Assembly (NCBI GenBank): GCA_002482775.1
Contig: DLGQ01000107.1
Location: forward strand, 24,949-41,520
DNA: 16,572 nucleotides
Direction: 5' to 3'
Source: Flavobacteriales bacterium UBA7690
GTDB taxonomy: Bacteria > Bacteroidota > Bacteroidia > Flavobacteriales_F > PHOS-HE28
The notes under the pieces were generated by a model. That model was not told the origin of the DNA and did not search any database. It saw only the letters and a list, made by a program, of their open reading frames with translations. This document shows, one piece after another, positions 9,254 to 16,535 of this stretch. Position 1 is the first letter of the stretch. Each line of letters starts with the position of its first letter. The translations under genes were made by a program, and so were the position numbers.

Positions 9254-10562
9254 TCGCGTACGCGCCACCATCGCTGAAAAGCAGCTCGCACAGCCGAACG
9301 AACCACTTTGGGTGGCCGTGAGCGGCGGCGTGGACAGCATGGTGCTGCTGCATGTCCTGCGAACGTTGGGTCATCCGTGCCATGTCGCGCACGTGGACCA
9401 CGGCCTTCGCGGCGAAGAGAGCGAAGCCGATCGTGATCTGGTACTGGCCTATTGCGAAGCGCACGACATTCCGTGCGAAGTCCGCCGCGTGGATGTGAAA
9501 GCACGCGCCGCAAGTGCGGGTGAAAGCACACAAATGGCAGCCCGGTGGTTGCGCAGGGAATGGTTCGCGGAATTGGCCGCACAAGGCCCATACAAAGTGG
9601 CAACGGCCCACCACGCCGATGATGTTGCCGAAACGTTCTTCCTCGGGTTGATCCAGGGAATGGGCGCACGCGGCTGGGGTTCTATCCCGGCACAACATGG
9701 GATATACATCAGGCCGCTACTGGATGTGGACAAGGCGACGATCATCGGATCCGCACGCGCCAACAACATCCCGTGGCGCGAGGACAAGAGCAATGCCGAC
9801 GAGGTCTACTTGCGCAACAGGATCCGCAACGAGCTGCTGCCAACACTGGAAGAATGGCGGCCGGGAACGCACCGCAACATCCGCCGCAACATGCGTTTGT
9901 TCGGCGAGTTGGATCTGCTCGCACGGACGTTCTGCGATAACGCGTTGGAAGGCATTGCGTCCGGGGCTGACGGAACAGTGCGCGTTCCCTTCCAACGGAT
10001 ACTTGGCCCGGCACCACTGCTCGTACTGCATCACCTCTTGCGCGATCTCGGATTCCATCCCGATCGTTTTAACGATATCCTCGCGGCGATCAACACCGGC
10101 AGCACGGGTGCTCGCTTCCCCGGAAAAGGTGTGGAGGTGTTCGTGGACCGCACCGAGTTGGTGATCGCACCGGATACGACCGCGCCACCTAGCTACGTGC
10201 TCCATGCCCCGGACGACCAGGGTGCAGGGATGCCGTTGACCATCGTCGCCACCACACCGGACGACATCGATCCACAAGCGGGTCCGAACATTGCTTGGCT
10301 GGACGGTGATCTCGTGCCTTTCCCGCTGGAACTGCGCCCTTGGCGGAACGGCGACCGCATGCGACCCGATGGGCTGGGCGGAAGCAAGCTCATCAGCGAT
10401 ATCCTCATCGACGCCAAGATGCCGCAGGATCGCAAGGCACGGGTGTATGTCCTTGCGGACTGCGACCGGATCATCTGGTTGTGTGGCATTCGCCTGGCGG
10501 AAGGGGTGAAGGCCACCGCATCCAGCACCAACGTCCTGAAACTCGCGTGGTCCGGAGCCTGA
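9246..10562 (+). CDS. tilS: tRNA(Ile)-lysidine synthase
   Basis: A 438-residue cytoplasmic enzyme that converts the wobble cytidine of the CAU-anticodon tRNA-Ile to lysidine, switching decoding from AUG to AUA. The N-terminal ATP-pyrophosphatase domain has the PP-loop SGGVDS at residues 26-31 and the HHADD motif at 122-126, followed by VAETFFLGLIQG. The C-terminal substrate-binding domain shows the usual RPWRNGDRMRPDG...K-LISDILIDAKMP pattern, and the protein ends in a strand resembling known TilS tails. Length is normal for the full three-part enzyme (E. coli 432). The ATG lies inside the last codons of pabB (eight-base overlap with stop 9251-9253), so translation is probably coupled. Its pairing with lnt and pabB looks like a shared housekeeping transcript rather than a pathway. 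Confidence 0.94.
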   Translation: MLDRVRATIAEKQLAQPNEPLWVAVSGGVDSMVLLHVLRTLGHPCHVAHVDHGLRGEESEADRDLVLAYCEAHDIPCEVRRVDVKARAASAGESTQMAARWLRREWFAELAAQGPYKVATAHHADDVAETFFLGLIQGMGARGWGSIPAQHGIYIRPLLDVDKATIIGSARANNIPWREDKSNADEVYLRNRIRNELLPTLEEWRPGTHRNIRRNMRLFGELDLLARTFCDNALEGIASGADGTVRVPFQRILGPAPLLVLHHLLRDLGFHPDRFNDILAAINTGSTGARFPGKGVEVFVDRTELVIAPDTTAPPSYVLHAPDDQGAGMPLTIVATTPDDIDPQAGPNIAWLDGDLVPFPLELRPWRNGDRMRPDGLGGSKLISDILIDAKMPQDRKARVYVLADCDRIIWLCGIRLAEGVKATASSTNVLKLAWSGA

Positions 10563-10589
10563 CCACCGCAGCACATCTTTTCAACCGTA

Positions 10590-10621
10590 TTTGGGATCGG
10601 GCACTTGAGACGCTAACTTCA
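10590..10621 (+). promoter_or_regulatory. Weak candidate promoter for the small gene at 10644
   Basis: TTTG at 10590-10593 is followed after 20 bases by TAACTTCA at 10614-10621. This resembles the Bacteroidota pattern TTTG, about 19-20 bases, TAnnTTTG, although the -7 box has two mismatches. It would start transcription near 10628, about 16 bases before the ATG. It lies in the 81-base gap after tilS, where nothing else is visible. Confidence 0.28.
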
Positions 10622-10643
10622 GGCCACCTCAAGCCTTCCCATC

Positions 10644-10934
10644 ATGCTACCGACCAACGCTTTGATCATTCCCAAAGAACGGATCTCCTCGTTGCGCTTC
10701 CCGCGCCAGCCGCTGATGTTGAGCGACACCGAACGCCGTGGGATCTTGCACAACATGGAAGAAGCCACCCGCCTCGGCAATGTGGAACACGGGAAGTGCC
10801 GCATCGTTTTCCAAGACGACGAAGGCCTCAAAGCCGTGGAAACCACCATCTGGACCTTCGATCCCGAGAACATCGTGCTCAAGTACGGTATGACCATTCC
10901 CGTGTCGCGCGTGGTGAGCGTGGACATACCGTAG
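10644..10934 (+). CDS. Small conserved-looking protein of unknown function
   Basis: A 96-residue cytoplasmic protein without signal peptide or membrane segment. I do not recognise a named family. The C-terminal half (about residues 50-96) reads like a small beta-barrel: HGKCRIVFQDDEG, then VETTIWTFDPENIVLKYG, then TIPVSRVVSVDIP, i.e. five short strands separated by tight turns. This is reminiscent of Sm-like or Rof-like folds, and I have an impression of similar short proteins in other Bacteroidota, but that is memory and not a search. The N-terminal half has a charged helix (DTERRGILHNMEEATRLG, about 28-45). Codon use matches the neighbours, and the frame is clean from a plausible ATG to a TAG at 10932-10934. 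It has its own gaps on both sides (81 and 73 bases), so it may be a separate transcription unit. Confidence 0.78.
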   Translation: MLPTNALIIPKERISSLRFPRQPLMLSDTERRGILHNMEEATRLGNVEHGKCRIVFQDDEGLKAVETTIWTFDPENIVLKYGMTIPVSRVVSVDIP

Positions 10935-10983
10935 GATCCCTAGTATCTTGTTAACGGCTGGTACTCCTGCGTAAGGGTGGGCC

Positions 10984-10991
10984 TATTTTTG
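10984..10991 (+). promoter_or_regulatory. Candidate -7 promoter box (TAnnTTTG) for the DsbD operon
   Basis: TATTTTTG at 10984-10991 matches the Bacteroidota sigma-70 -7 consensus TAnnTTTG at every fixed position. Transcription would begin about 6-7 bases downstream, near 10998, giving a leader of roughly 10 bases before ATG 11008. No good TTTG/TTG -33 box is present at the expected distance; the nearest TTG (10948-10950) is 33 bases away. It occurs in the 73-base gap after the small protein gene, exactly where a promoter for the dsbD pair is expected. Confidence 0.55.
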
Positions 10992-11007
10992 CGACCACCG
11001 ACCTACC

Positions 11008-11454
11008 ATGTACGCAGTCCTCCTCTCAACCTTGCTTACGGCAATGGATCCGACCGGTCCGGTCACGTGGTCCTTCGCTGCCAAGCCTGCTGTGGATGGC
11101 GTTGTTTCCGTTGAAATGACCGCCACCGTGGGCGAAGGTTGGCACATCTACGCCACCAAGCTGGAGAACGACCTGGGGCCGATCCCCACCACCATCCGCT
11201 TCGAAAAGAACGATGTACTGGTGCCGGTCGGTGAGTTAGGTGAACCCGTAGCCGAGGAGGTCTTCGATCCCAATTTCGAAATGCAAGTGCGCTACCATTC
11301 CGGAGCGCCGGTCTTCGTCCAACAGTTCAAGACCACTGCCGCGGCGCAAGTCGTGAAAGGCGAAGTGGAATTCATGGTGTGCAACGACAAGACCTGTCTG
11401 CCGCCGGAGGTGGTGAAGTTCGAGATCGCGGTCGAAGGCAAAACGACGAAATGA
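11008..11454 (+). CDS. Free-standing DsbD-alpha-like domain protein
   Basis: A 148-residue protein built like the periplasmic N-terminal (alpha) domain of DsbD: an immunoglobulin-like fold with WSFAAKPAVDG, then EGWHIYATKLENDLGP, and near the C-terminus the redox motif VCNDKTCLPP with C125 and C130. In DsbD this cysteine pair receives electrons from the membrane domain and passes them to client thioredoxin-like proteins. The N-terminus (MYAVLLSTLLTAMDP) is a short hydrophobic stretch with few positive charges; it is probably a weak signal peptide, since the domain only makes sense outside the cytoplasm. Its stop overlaps the start of the full dsbD gene by ATGA (11451-11454), and a good -7 promoter box lies just upstream. 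Likely a second electron acceptor for the same membrane reductase. Confidence 0.85.
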   Translation: MYAVLLSTLLTAMDPTGPVTWSFAAKPAVDGVVSVEMTATVGEGWHIYATKLENDLGPIPTTIRFEKNDVLVPVGELGEPVAEEVFDPNFEMQVRYHSGAPVFVQQFKTTAAAQVVKGEVEFMVCNDKTCLPPEVVKFEIAVEGKTTK

Positions 11455-13508
11455 ACAGCATCTGGAGATTTCTAGGGTTATGCAGCCTGCTTTTCTTGGC
11501 GGCTTGTGGCGGGACTTTGGAGCCAAGGAACAAGAACGTTGTAAAGCTCGATCCGGAGAATGATCGCGTGGCATGGGCAGTCTCTGCCCAACAGAAGGAG
11601 GGCACAACGTGGGAGGTGTCATTCCATGCTGAGATCGACGATGGTTGGAGCGTGTATTCCACTCAGAGCTATGGAGATATGGGTCCATGGCCCAGCAGTT
11701 TTCCTTTCGATTCTCTCGCTCATGCGAATGTTGCCGAGGGGACGGATGAGGTAAGCGATCATACCGTGGATGGTCATGATCCGGTCTTCGACATGAAGGT
11801 GAAGAAGTTCAAGCAGAATGTCGATTTCAAACGGCTCGTGGATCTAGCGGCTAGCGAGATCCCTTTCTCGGGGACCATCGAGTACATGACCTGTAACGAT
11901 GAGATGTGTCTGCCACCTGCAACGGTGTTCTGGCAGTGCAACGCCGATAGTGGTACGTTCAAACTTTCGACCACCCCTTTTGATCCGTCGGCATTCAAGG
12001 TGGTAGGATGTTCAGATGGTGTGTACAAACTGGCTGGTGTTGATCTGGACAACCCGGTAGTGCCAGGCGGAAAGATCCATGAGAAGAATAGCAGTTTGTG
12101 GATGCTTTTCCTCTTGGGCTTCGTTGGTGGTTTACTTGCGCTGCTCACACCTTGCGTATTCCCGATGATACCGTTGACGGTGAGCTTTTTCACCAAAGGG
12201 AGTGAAGACCGTGCGCGCGGGCTGAAGAACGCGTTAATCTATGGTGGATTCATCCTGCTGATCTACCTCTTGTTCAGCATACCCTTCCACGTCCTCGGAT
12301 CGGTGAATGAAGAGATCTTCAACGAGATCAGTACGAACCCCTGGCTGAACATCTTCTTCTTCGTGATCTTCATCGTATTCGCGATCTCCTTCTTCGGCTA
12401 CTTCGAGATCACACTCCCCAGCAGTTGGGTAAACCGAATGGATCAGAATGCATCCAAGTCGGGTGGTATGTTGGGTATCTTCTTCATGGCGCTGACACTT
12501 GCCCTCGTGTCATTTAGTTGTACCGGGCCTATACTTGGATCACTACTTGCAGGCGCGCTCACGGCCGATGGTGGTGCATGGCAACTTACAGCTGGGATGG
12601 GAGGCTTTGGCCTTGCTCTCGCTTTGCCATTCGCTCTTTTCGCCATGTTCCCTCAGTGGTTGAATAGTTTGCCGCGGAGCGGAAGTTGGTTGAATACGGT
12701 CAAGGTCGTTCTGGGATTCGTGGAACTCGCTCTTGCGATCAAGTTCTTCAGCAATGCTGACCTGGTTATGAATTGGGGTCTGATGAAGCGAGAGCTCTTC
12801 ATCGGCCTGTGGATCCTTGTCGGCATCGGTCTGGCGCTCTATCTCTTTGGTGTTATCAGATTCCCCCATGACTCGCCTCTTAAGAAGCTTGCGCCTTTAC
12901 GCTTGGGCCTTGGGATAGTGACCGTCCTTTTCGTGGCGTACTTGGTTCCCGGCATGACGAACGGTGCCTATCGGAACCTTAAGCTCTTAAGTGGATTTCC
13001 ACCTCCGCTGTTCTACAGCTATTATCATCAACAAAGTGAATGCCCCCCTGGGCTGGAATGCCACCACGACCTAGAAGATGGAATTGCCGCGTCGAAGGCG
13101 AGCGGTAAGCCGATCCTTGTGGATAACACAGGTTGGGCTTGCGTGAACTGCCGGAAGATGGAAGAGACCGTCTGGAGCGAACCTGAGGTATTGAAATTGC
13201 TTCAGCAGAATTATGTCCTTGTTTCGCTCTACGTTGATGACAAACGTGAACTGGCAAAGGAGGATCAACACATTTATATCAGTTGTCGTGGACAGAAGAA
13301 ACTGATCCGGACCCAAGGGAATCGCTGGGCTACCATGCAGGCCGAAACGTTCGGGAGTGTTAGCCAACCATTATACGTGCTACTGAGCCCGGATGGGAAG
13401 CTGCTGACCGACCCGGTAGGATACACGCCGGATATAGAGGAGTATACCGGGTTCCTGCAGCGCGGGGTTGATGCAATGAAGGTCTTGGGTAACCGAGCCG
13501 GACTTTGA
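11451..13508 (+). CDS. dsbD: Thiol:disulfide interchange protein DsbD (lipoprotein form)
   Basis: A 685-residue protein that carries electrons from cytoplasmic thioredoxin across the inner membrane to periplasmic disulfide reductases. It has a lipoprotein signal, LFLAAC with C19 as the lipidation site. The alpha domain follows (about 30-180), with C148 and C153 in CNDEMCLPP. Then comes the CcdA-like membrane domain of about eight segments (about 215-515), with C235 in LTPCVFP and C357 in FSCTGP as the transmembrane redox pair. The C-terminal thioredoxin domain (about 545-685) carries CVNC at 564-567 after ILVDNTGWA. All six functional cysteines are present. ATG 11451 is chosen because it gives the lipobox and an ATGA overlap with the previous gene; the frame is open upstream to 11379, but those codons lie inside the preceding gene. 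Codon use looks somewhat more AT-rich than in the neighbouring genes. Confidence 0.93.
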   Translation: MNSIWRFLGLCSLLFLAACGGTLEPRNKNVVKLDPENDRVAWAVSAQQKEGTTWEVSFHAEIDDGWSVYSTQSYGDMGPWPSSFPFDSLAHANVAEGTDEVSDHTVDGHDPVFDMKVKKFKQNVDFKRLVDLAASEIPFSGTIEYMTCNDEMCLPPATVFWQCNADSGTFKLSTTPFDPSAFKVVGCSDGVYKLAGVDLDNPVVPGGKIHEKNSSLWMLFLLGFVGGLLALLTPCVFPMIPLTVSFFTKGSEDRARGLKNALIYGGFILLIYLLFSIPFHVLGSVNEEIFNEISTNPWLNIFFFVIFIVFAISFFGYFEITLPSSWVNRMDQNASKSGGMLGIFFMALTLALVSFSCTGPILGSLLAGALTADGGAWQLTAGMGGFGLALALPFALFAMFPQWLNSLPRSGSWLNTVKVVLGFVELALAIKFFSNADLVMNWGLMKRELFIGLWILVGIGLALYLFGVIRFPHDSPLKKLAPLRLGLGIVTVLFVAYLVPGMTNGAYRNLKLLSGFPPPLFYSYYHQQSECPPGLECHHDLEDGIAASKASGKPILVDNTGWACVNCRKMEETVWSEPEVLKLLQQNYVLVSLYVDDKRELAKEDQHIYISCRGQKKLIRTQGNRWATMQAETFGSVSQPLYVLLSPDGKLLTDPVGYTPDIEEYTGFLQRGVDAMKVLGNRAGL

Positions 13509-13532
13509 CAGCTTTCGTTCCCGGATCTATGC

Positions 13533-13540
13533 CATCTTTG
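13533..13540 (+). promoter_or_regulatory. Possible -7 promoter box directly before gmhA
   Basis: CATCTTTG at 13533-13540 has one mismatch to TAnnTTTG. It ends five bases before ATG 13546, so a transcript from it would be leaderless or nearly so. A TTTG at 13504-13507 is 25 bases upstream, longer than the usual spacing. The gap between dsbD and gmhA is only 37 bases and shows no terminator, so read-through from dsbD is also possible. Confidence 0.3.
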
Positions 13541-13545
13541 ACACG

Positions 13546-14145
13546 ATGAGCGAAGACCGCATCCGTTCCCATTTCACCGAAGCCAGTGATGTGCTCGGCC
13601 GTTTCCTGGCCGATCCTGCCAACATCACCGCCGTGGAACAGGCTGCTGCGTTCATGAGCTACTGCCTGAAACAAGGCGCCAAGATCATCAGCTGCGGCAA
13701 TGGCGGCAGCATGTGCGATGCCATGCACTTCGCCGAAGAGCTCACCGGCAAATACCGCGATGATCGTCCGCCCATCGCCGCGCTCAGCATCAGCGACCCG
13801 AGCCACCTTACCTGCGTTGGTAACGATCACGGCTTCGAGCATGTGTTCGCGCGCTTCGTGCAAGCCCATGGTCGCGAGGGCGATGTACTGCTGGCCATCA
13901 GCACCAGCGGGAATAGCCCCAACGTGTTGCGTGCTGCGGAAGTGGCGCGCGAGAAACATATGCACGTCATCGGCCTTACAGGCAAGGATGGTGGCAAGCT
14001 AGCAGACCTCAGTACCGTGGAAGTTCGCGTTCCCCATAGCGGCTACGCGGATCGGATCCAGGAGGTACACATCAAGATCATTCACGCTTTCATCGATCAC
14101 ATCGAACGCGACCTCGCTCTCCCGCGCCGCGCTGAACAGCCATAA
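13546..14145 (+). CDS. gmhA: Phosphoheptose isomerase (sedoheptulose 7-phosphate isomerase)
   Basis: A 199-residue cytoplasmic SIS-domain enzyme that converts D-sedoheptulose 7-phosphate to D-glycero-D-manno-heptose 7-phosphate, the first step toward the ADP-heptose of the LPS inner core. The family signature SCGNGGSMCDAMHFAEELTG spans residues 49-68, the phosphate-binding STSGNS lies at 119-124, and RIQEVHIKIIH at 170-180. Catalytic and zinc-binding positions H61, E65, Q172 and H180 fall at the same numbers as in the E. coli enzyme, and similarity to the proteobacterial protein is high along the whole length. One variation: M56 stands where E. coli has His in the GNGGSHCD motif. No other heptose gene (hldE, gmhB, hldD) is nearby. 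The stop is 11 bases before yifB, so the two are probably co-transcribed. Confidence 0.94.
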   Translation: MSEDRIRSHFTEASDVLGRFLADPANITAVEQAAAFMSYCLKQGAKIISCGNGGSMCDAMHFAEELTGKYRDDRPPIAALSISDPSHLTCVGNDHGFEHVFARFVQAHGREGDVLLAISTSGNSPNVLRAAEVAREKHMHVIGLTGKDGGKLADLSTVEVRVPHSGYADRIQEVHIKIIHAFIDHIERDLALPRRAEQP

Positions 14146-14156
14146 AGGGAGAGAAC

Positions 14157-15695
14157 ATGCTCGTAAAGGTCTTTGGCAGTGCCGTATTCGGCATCAATGC
14201 CACCATTGTTACCGCCGAGGTGAACGTGGAAAATGGTGCGTTCTTCTTCCTCGTTGGCCTGCCGGACAGCGCGGTGAAAGAAAGCCAGCAACGTATGGAT
14301 GCCGCGCTGCGCAACAACGGACTCTATTTCCCGCGTGGCAAAGGTGTCACCATCAACCTGGCACCGGCTGACATCCGCAAGGAAGGAACGGCCTACGATC
14401 TTCCGCTTGCGGTGGGCCTGCTCGCCGCGACCGACCAGGCGCCACCGGACCTGTTGGAGACGCACTTGGTCATGGGCGAACTCTCTCTCGATGGCGGCGT
14501 GCGTCCGATCAAAGGTGCTTTGCCCATCGCCTTGGAAGCGAAACGACAAGGCTTCAAAGGCGTGATCCTACCCGCTGCGAACGCCCGCGAAGCCGCGATC
14601 GTCACCGGACTTACCGTCTACGGCGTGGAGCATCTGCGCGATGTGGTGGACCTGCTCCATGGTCGATCGAGCATCCAACCCACGGTGGTGGACATCGAAG
14701 CGGAGTTCGCCAACAGCAGCCGCAGTTATCCGGTGGATATCTCGGATGTGAAAGGGCAGGAGAACATCAAGCGCGCCTTCGAGATCGCTGCTGCAGGAGG
14801 CCACAACCTGATCCTGATCGGACCGCCCGGCGCCGGGAAAACGATGCTCGCGAAACGGCTGCCCACGATCCTGCCACCGCTCACCATCGACGAGGCATTG
14901 GAGACCACCAAGATCCACAGCGTGGCCGGCAAGTTGAAGAAAGAGGACAGTTTGCTCAGTGTGCGTCCATACCGTTCACCGCACCATACGATCAGCGATG
15001 TGGCCTTGGTCGGTGGTGGTTCGTTCCCGCAACCCGGCGAGATCAGCCTCGCGCACAATGGCGTTTTGTTCCTGGATGAATTGCCCGAGTTCAAACGGCA
15101 GGTGTTGGAGGTGTTGCGCCAGCCGTTGGAGGATCGTGTGGTCACCATCAGCCGCGCCAAATTCACCGTGGAATATCCGGCCAGTTTCATGCTCGTGGCC
15201 GCGATGAACCCGTGCCCCTGTGGGTACTACAATCATCCGGACAAGGCCTGCGTGTGCGCTCCGGGCGTGGTGCAGAAGTACCTCAACAAAGTCAGCGGAC
15301 CACTGCTAGATCGCATCGACATCCACATTGAAGTAACGCCTGTTCCCTTCGCCGAACTCACCGCAGAACGACCCAGCGAGAAGAGCGCCGATATGCGCGA
15401 ACGTGTGATCACCGCGCGACGTGTGCAACAGGATCGATATGTGGGCAAGAAGATCCATTGCAATGCGCAAATGGGTAGCAAGGAATTGCGCGAGATCTGC
15501 CGCATCGACGCCGTCGGTCAGGCTTTGCTGGAGAAAGCCATGGACCGTCTCGGCCTCAGTGCACGTGCCTATGACCGCATCTTGAAAGTGAGCCGTACCG
15601 TGGCCGATCTTTCGGGTAGCCCGGACATCCGTACGGAGCACCTCGCAGAAGCCATCCAGTACCGCAGTTTGGATAGGGAAGGGTGGGCGAGTTGA
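14157..15695 (+). CDS. ComM/YifB-family AAA+ ATPase (Mg-chelatase-like)
   Basis: A 512-residue cytoplasmic AAA+ protein of the YifB/ComM family. The N-terminal ChlI-like domain (about 1-175) holds VEVNVENGAFFFLVGLPDSAVKES-type sequence and the APADIRKEG motif. The ATPase domain has Walker A GPPGAGKT at 222-229 (K228) and Walker B LFLDE ending at D307-E308. After that comes a four-cysteine cluster C353, C355, C365, C367 (NPCPCG...CVC), a family hallmark thought to bind zinc, and a C-terminal Mg-chelatase domain ending IQYRSLDREGW. ComM in Vibrio and Acinetobacter is a hexameric helicase that promotes branch migration during natural transformation; in Bacteroidota the role is not established. 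The start is supported by a purine-rich AGGGAGAGAAC immediately before ATG 14157, the most Shine-Dalgarno-like sequence I noticed in the window. Length and motifs are normal for the family. Confidence 0.92.
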   Translation: MLVKVFGSAVFGINATIVTAEVNVENGAFFFLVGLPDSAVKESQQRMDAALRNNGLYFPRGKGVTINLAPADIRKEGTAYDLPLAVGLLAATDQAPPDLLETHLVMGELSLDGGVRPIKGALPIALEAKRQGFKGVILPAANAREAAIVTGLTVYGVEHLRDVVDLLHGRSSIQPTVVDIEAEFANSSRSYPVDISDVKGQENIKRAFEIAAAGGHNLILIGPPGAGKTMLAKRLPTILPPLTIDEALETTKIHSVAGKLKKEDSLLSVRPYRSPHHTISDVALVGGGSFPQPGEISLAHNGVLFLDELPEFKRQVLEVLRQPLEDRVVTISRAKFTVEYPASFMLVAAMNPCPCGYYNHPDKACVCAPGVVQKYLNKVSGPLLDRIDIHIEVTPVPFAELTAERPSEKSADMRERVITARRVQQDRYVGKKIHCNAQMGSKELREICRIDAVGQALLEKAMDRLGLSARAYDRILKVSRTVADLSGSPDIRTEHLAEAIQYRSLDREGWAS

Positions 15696-15761
15696 GCGGA
15701 AGCGTAACCTTCGAATAGCCCTTCGCGTAGCAGGTGGAAGAATAAAACTCTCCCCCGCGCC

Positions 15762-16457
15762 GTGCGACTGATACTACCCGTTACGTTCATCGTTCTCTCC
15801 TTGTCGGGCTCTGCGGGTTTTGCGCGAAGCGGAGATCCCAAGGCTGCGAAGGTCTACCTCAGCAATGTGCTGGAACCGACCTCCAAGGGCAAGGCTGCGT
15901 TCTACCTACAACCCGAAGGCAAGGACGGTGATCTGTTCATCGGTAAGATCTATACGATGGATGGCAAGCTGAAGGCCGAAGGGCGCTTCCGCGATGAGGC
16001 GCTCACCATTGAAGAAGGACCCTTCACCTTCTACCACCCGAACGGGAAAGTGGAGAGCACCGGCGATTACGCCATGGGCAACAAGAGCGGTGTTTGGCTG
16101 CGCTACGATGCCGCTGGCCATGCACTCGCTGAGAAAGTGTACAATCCCGAGCCGCTAGCGAACATCCTCTATACCCGCGCCGAGACCATGCCTTCCATGC
16201 CCGGTGGCGAGAAAGCGTTGGTGCGTACCATCAAAGAGAAGATCGATCCTACGGGCAAGACCGTGAAAGGTGAAGCCATGGCCAGTTTCATTGTGGAAAA
16301 GAACGGCGACCTCACCGATGTGAAAGTGATCGACGGTGTGAGCCAAGCCGTCGATGAACAAGTGGTGGAAGTGATCCGATCCACCAGCCCCTGGACACCG
16401 GGCGTTGATAAAGGTCTCCCCGTGCGCGTGCAGATGCGTGTGCCGGTCCAATTCTAG
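15762..16457 (+). CDS. Secreted protein with YwqK/MORN-like repeats and C-terminal TonB domain
   Basis: A 231-residue protein using a GTG start. Residues 1-22 (MRLILPVTFIVLSLSGSAGFA) form a signal peptide. The middle (about 55-130) contains repeats of the YwqK/MORN type: GKIYTMDGKLKAEGRF, then GPFTFYHPNGKVESTGDY, then KSGVWLRYDAAGHALAE. The last 80 residues are a TonB C-terminal domain: ASFIVEKNGDLTDVKVIDGV, then VVEVIRSTSPWTPG and the closing strand VRVQMRVPVQF. TonB normally couples the inner-membrane ExbB-ExbD motor to outer-membrane receptors through a membrane anchor and a proline-rich span; neither is present here, so classical energy transduction is unlikely. Such MORN-TonB hybrids occur in Bacteroidota but their function is unknown to me. 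The gene follows yifB after a 66-base gap without a clear promoter and ends just before a strong terminator. Confidence 0.82.
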   Translation: MRLILPVTFIVLSLSGSAGFARSGDPKAAKVYLSNVLEPTSKGKAAFYLQPEGKDGDLFIGKIYTMDGKLKAEGRFRDEALTIEEGPFTFYHPNGKVESTGDYAMGNKSGVWLRYDAAGHALAEKVYNPEPLANILYTRAETMPSMPGGEKALVRTIKEKIDPTGKTVKGEAMASFIVEKNGDLTDVKVIDGVSQAVDEQVVEVIRSTSPWTPGVDKGLPVRVQMRVPVQF

Positions 16458-16477
16458 AACCCAACTCCATACACCAT

Positions 16478-16517
16478 AAGCCGAAGGCCCTCGAGCGATC
16501 GAGGGCCTTCGGCTTTT
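16478..16517 (+). terminator. Strong intrinsic terminator between convergent genes
   Basis: A perfect 17-bp stem (AAGCCGAAGGCCCTCGA at 16478-16494 and its complement at 16499-16515) is closed by a GCGA loop, which fits the stable GNRA tetraloop class. On the plus strand it runs into four T residues (16514-16517), ending the TonB-domain gene's transcript 20 bases after its stop. On the minus strand it lies about 20 bases past the stop of the SecA-like gene, with only a short T stretch, so it probably serves both directions. Confidence 0.92.
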
Positions 16518-16535
16518 ATGGCATGTGGGGGGGCT

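Noticed and set aside
9717..10574. A 285-codon minus-strand open frame opposite tilS.
   Set aside because: tilS on the plus strand is complete with PP-loop and C-terminal domain; the antisense product has no recognisable pattern.
11379..11450. A longer N-terminus for dsbD starting inside the DsbD-alpha gene.
   Set aside because: It would bury the lipoprotein signal, while ATG 11451 places the lipobox cysteine at residue 19 and gives the same ATGA coupling seen elsewhere in the window.
15696..15761. A promoter or terminator between yifB and the TonB-domain gene.
   Set aside because: Only four-base complementary stretches (CGAA/TTCG) and no TAnnTTTG-like box with acceptable match are present.
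16527..16533. A run of seven G residues as a possible phase-variable tract.
   Set aside because: It lies in the gap between the terminator and the end of the SecA-like gene, outside any reading frame or promoter, so slippage there would have no evident effect.
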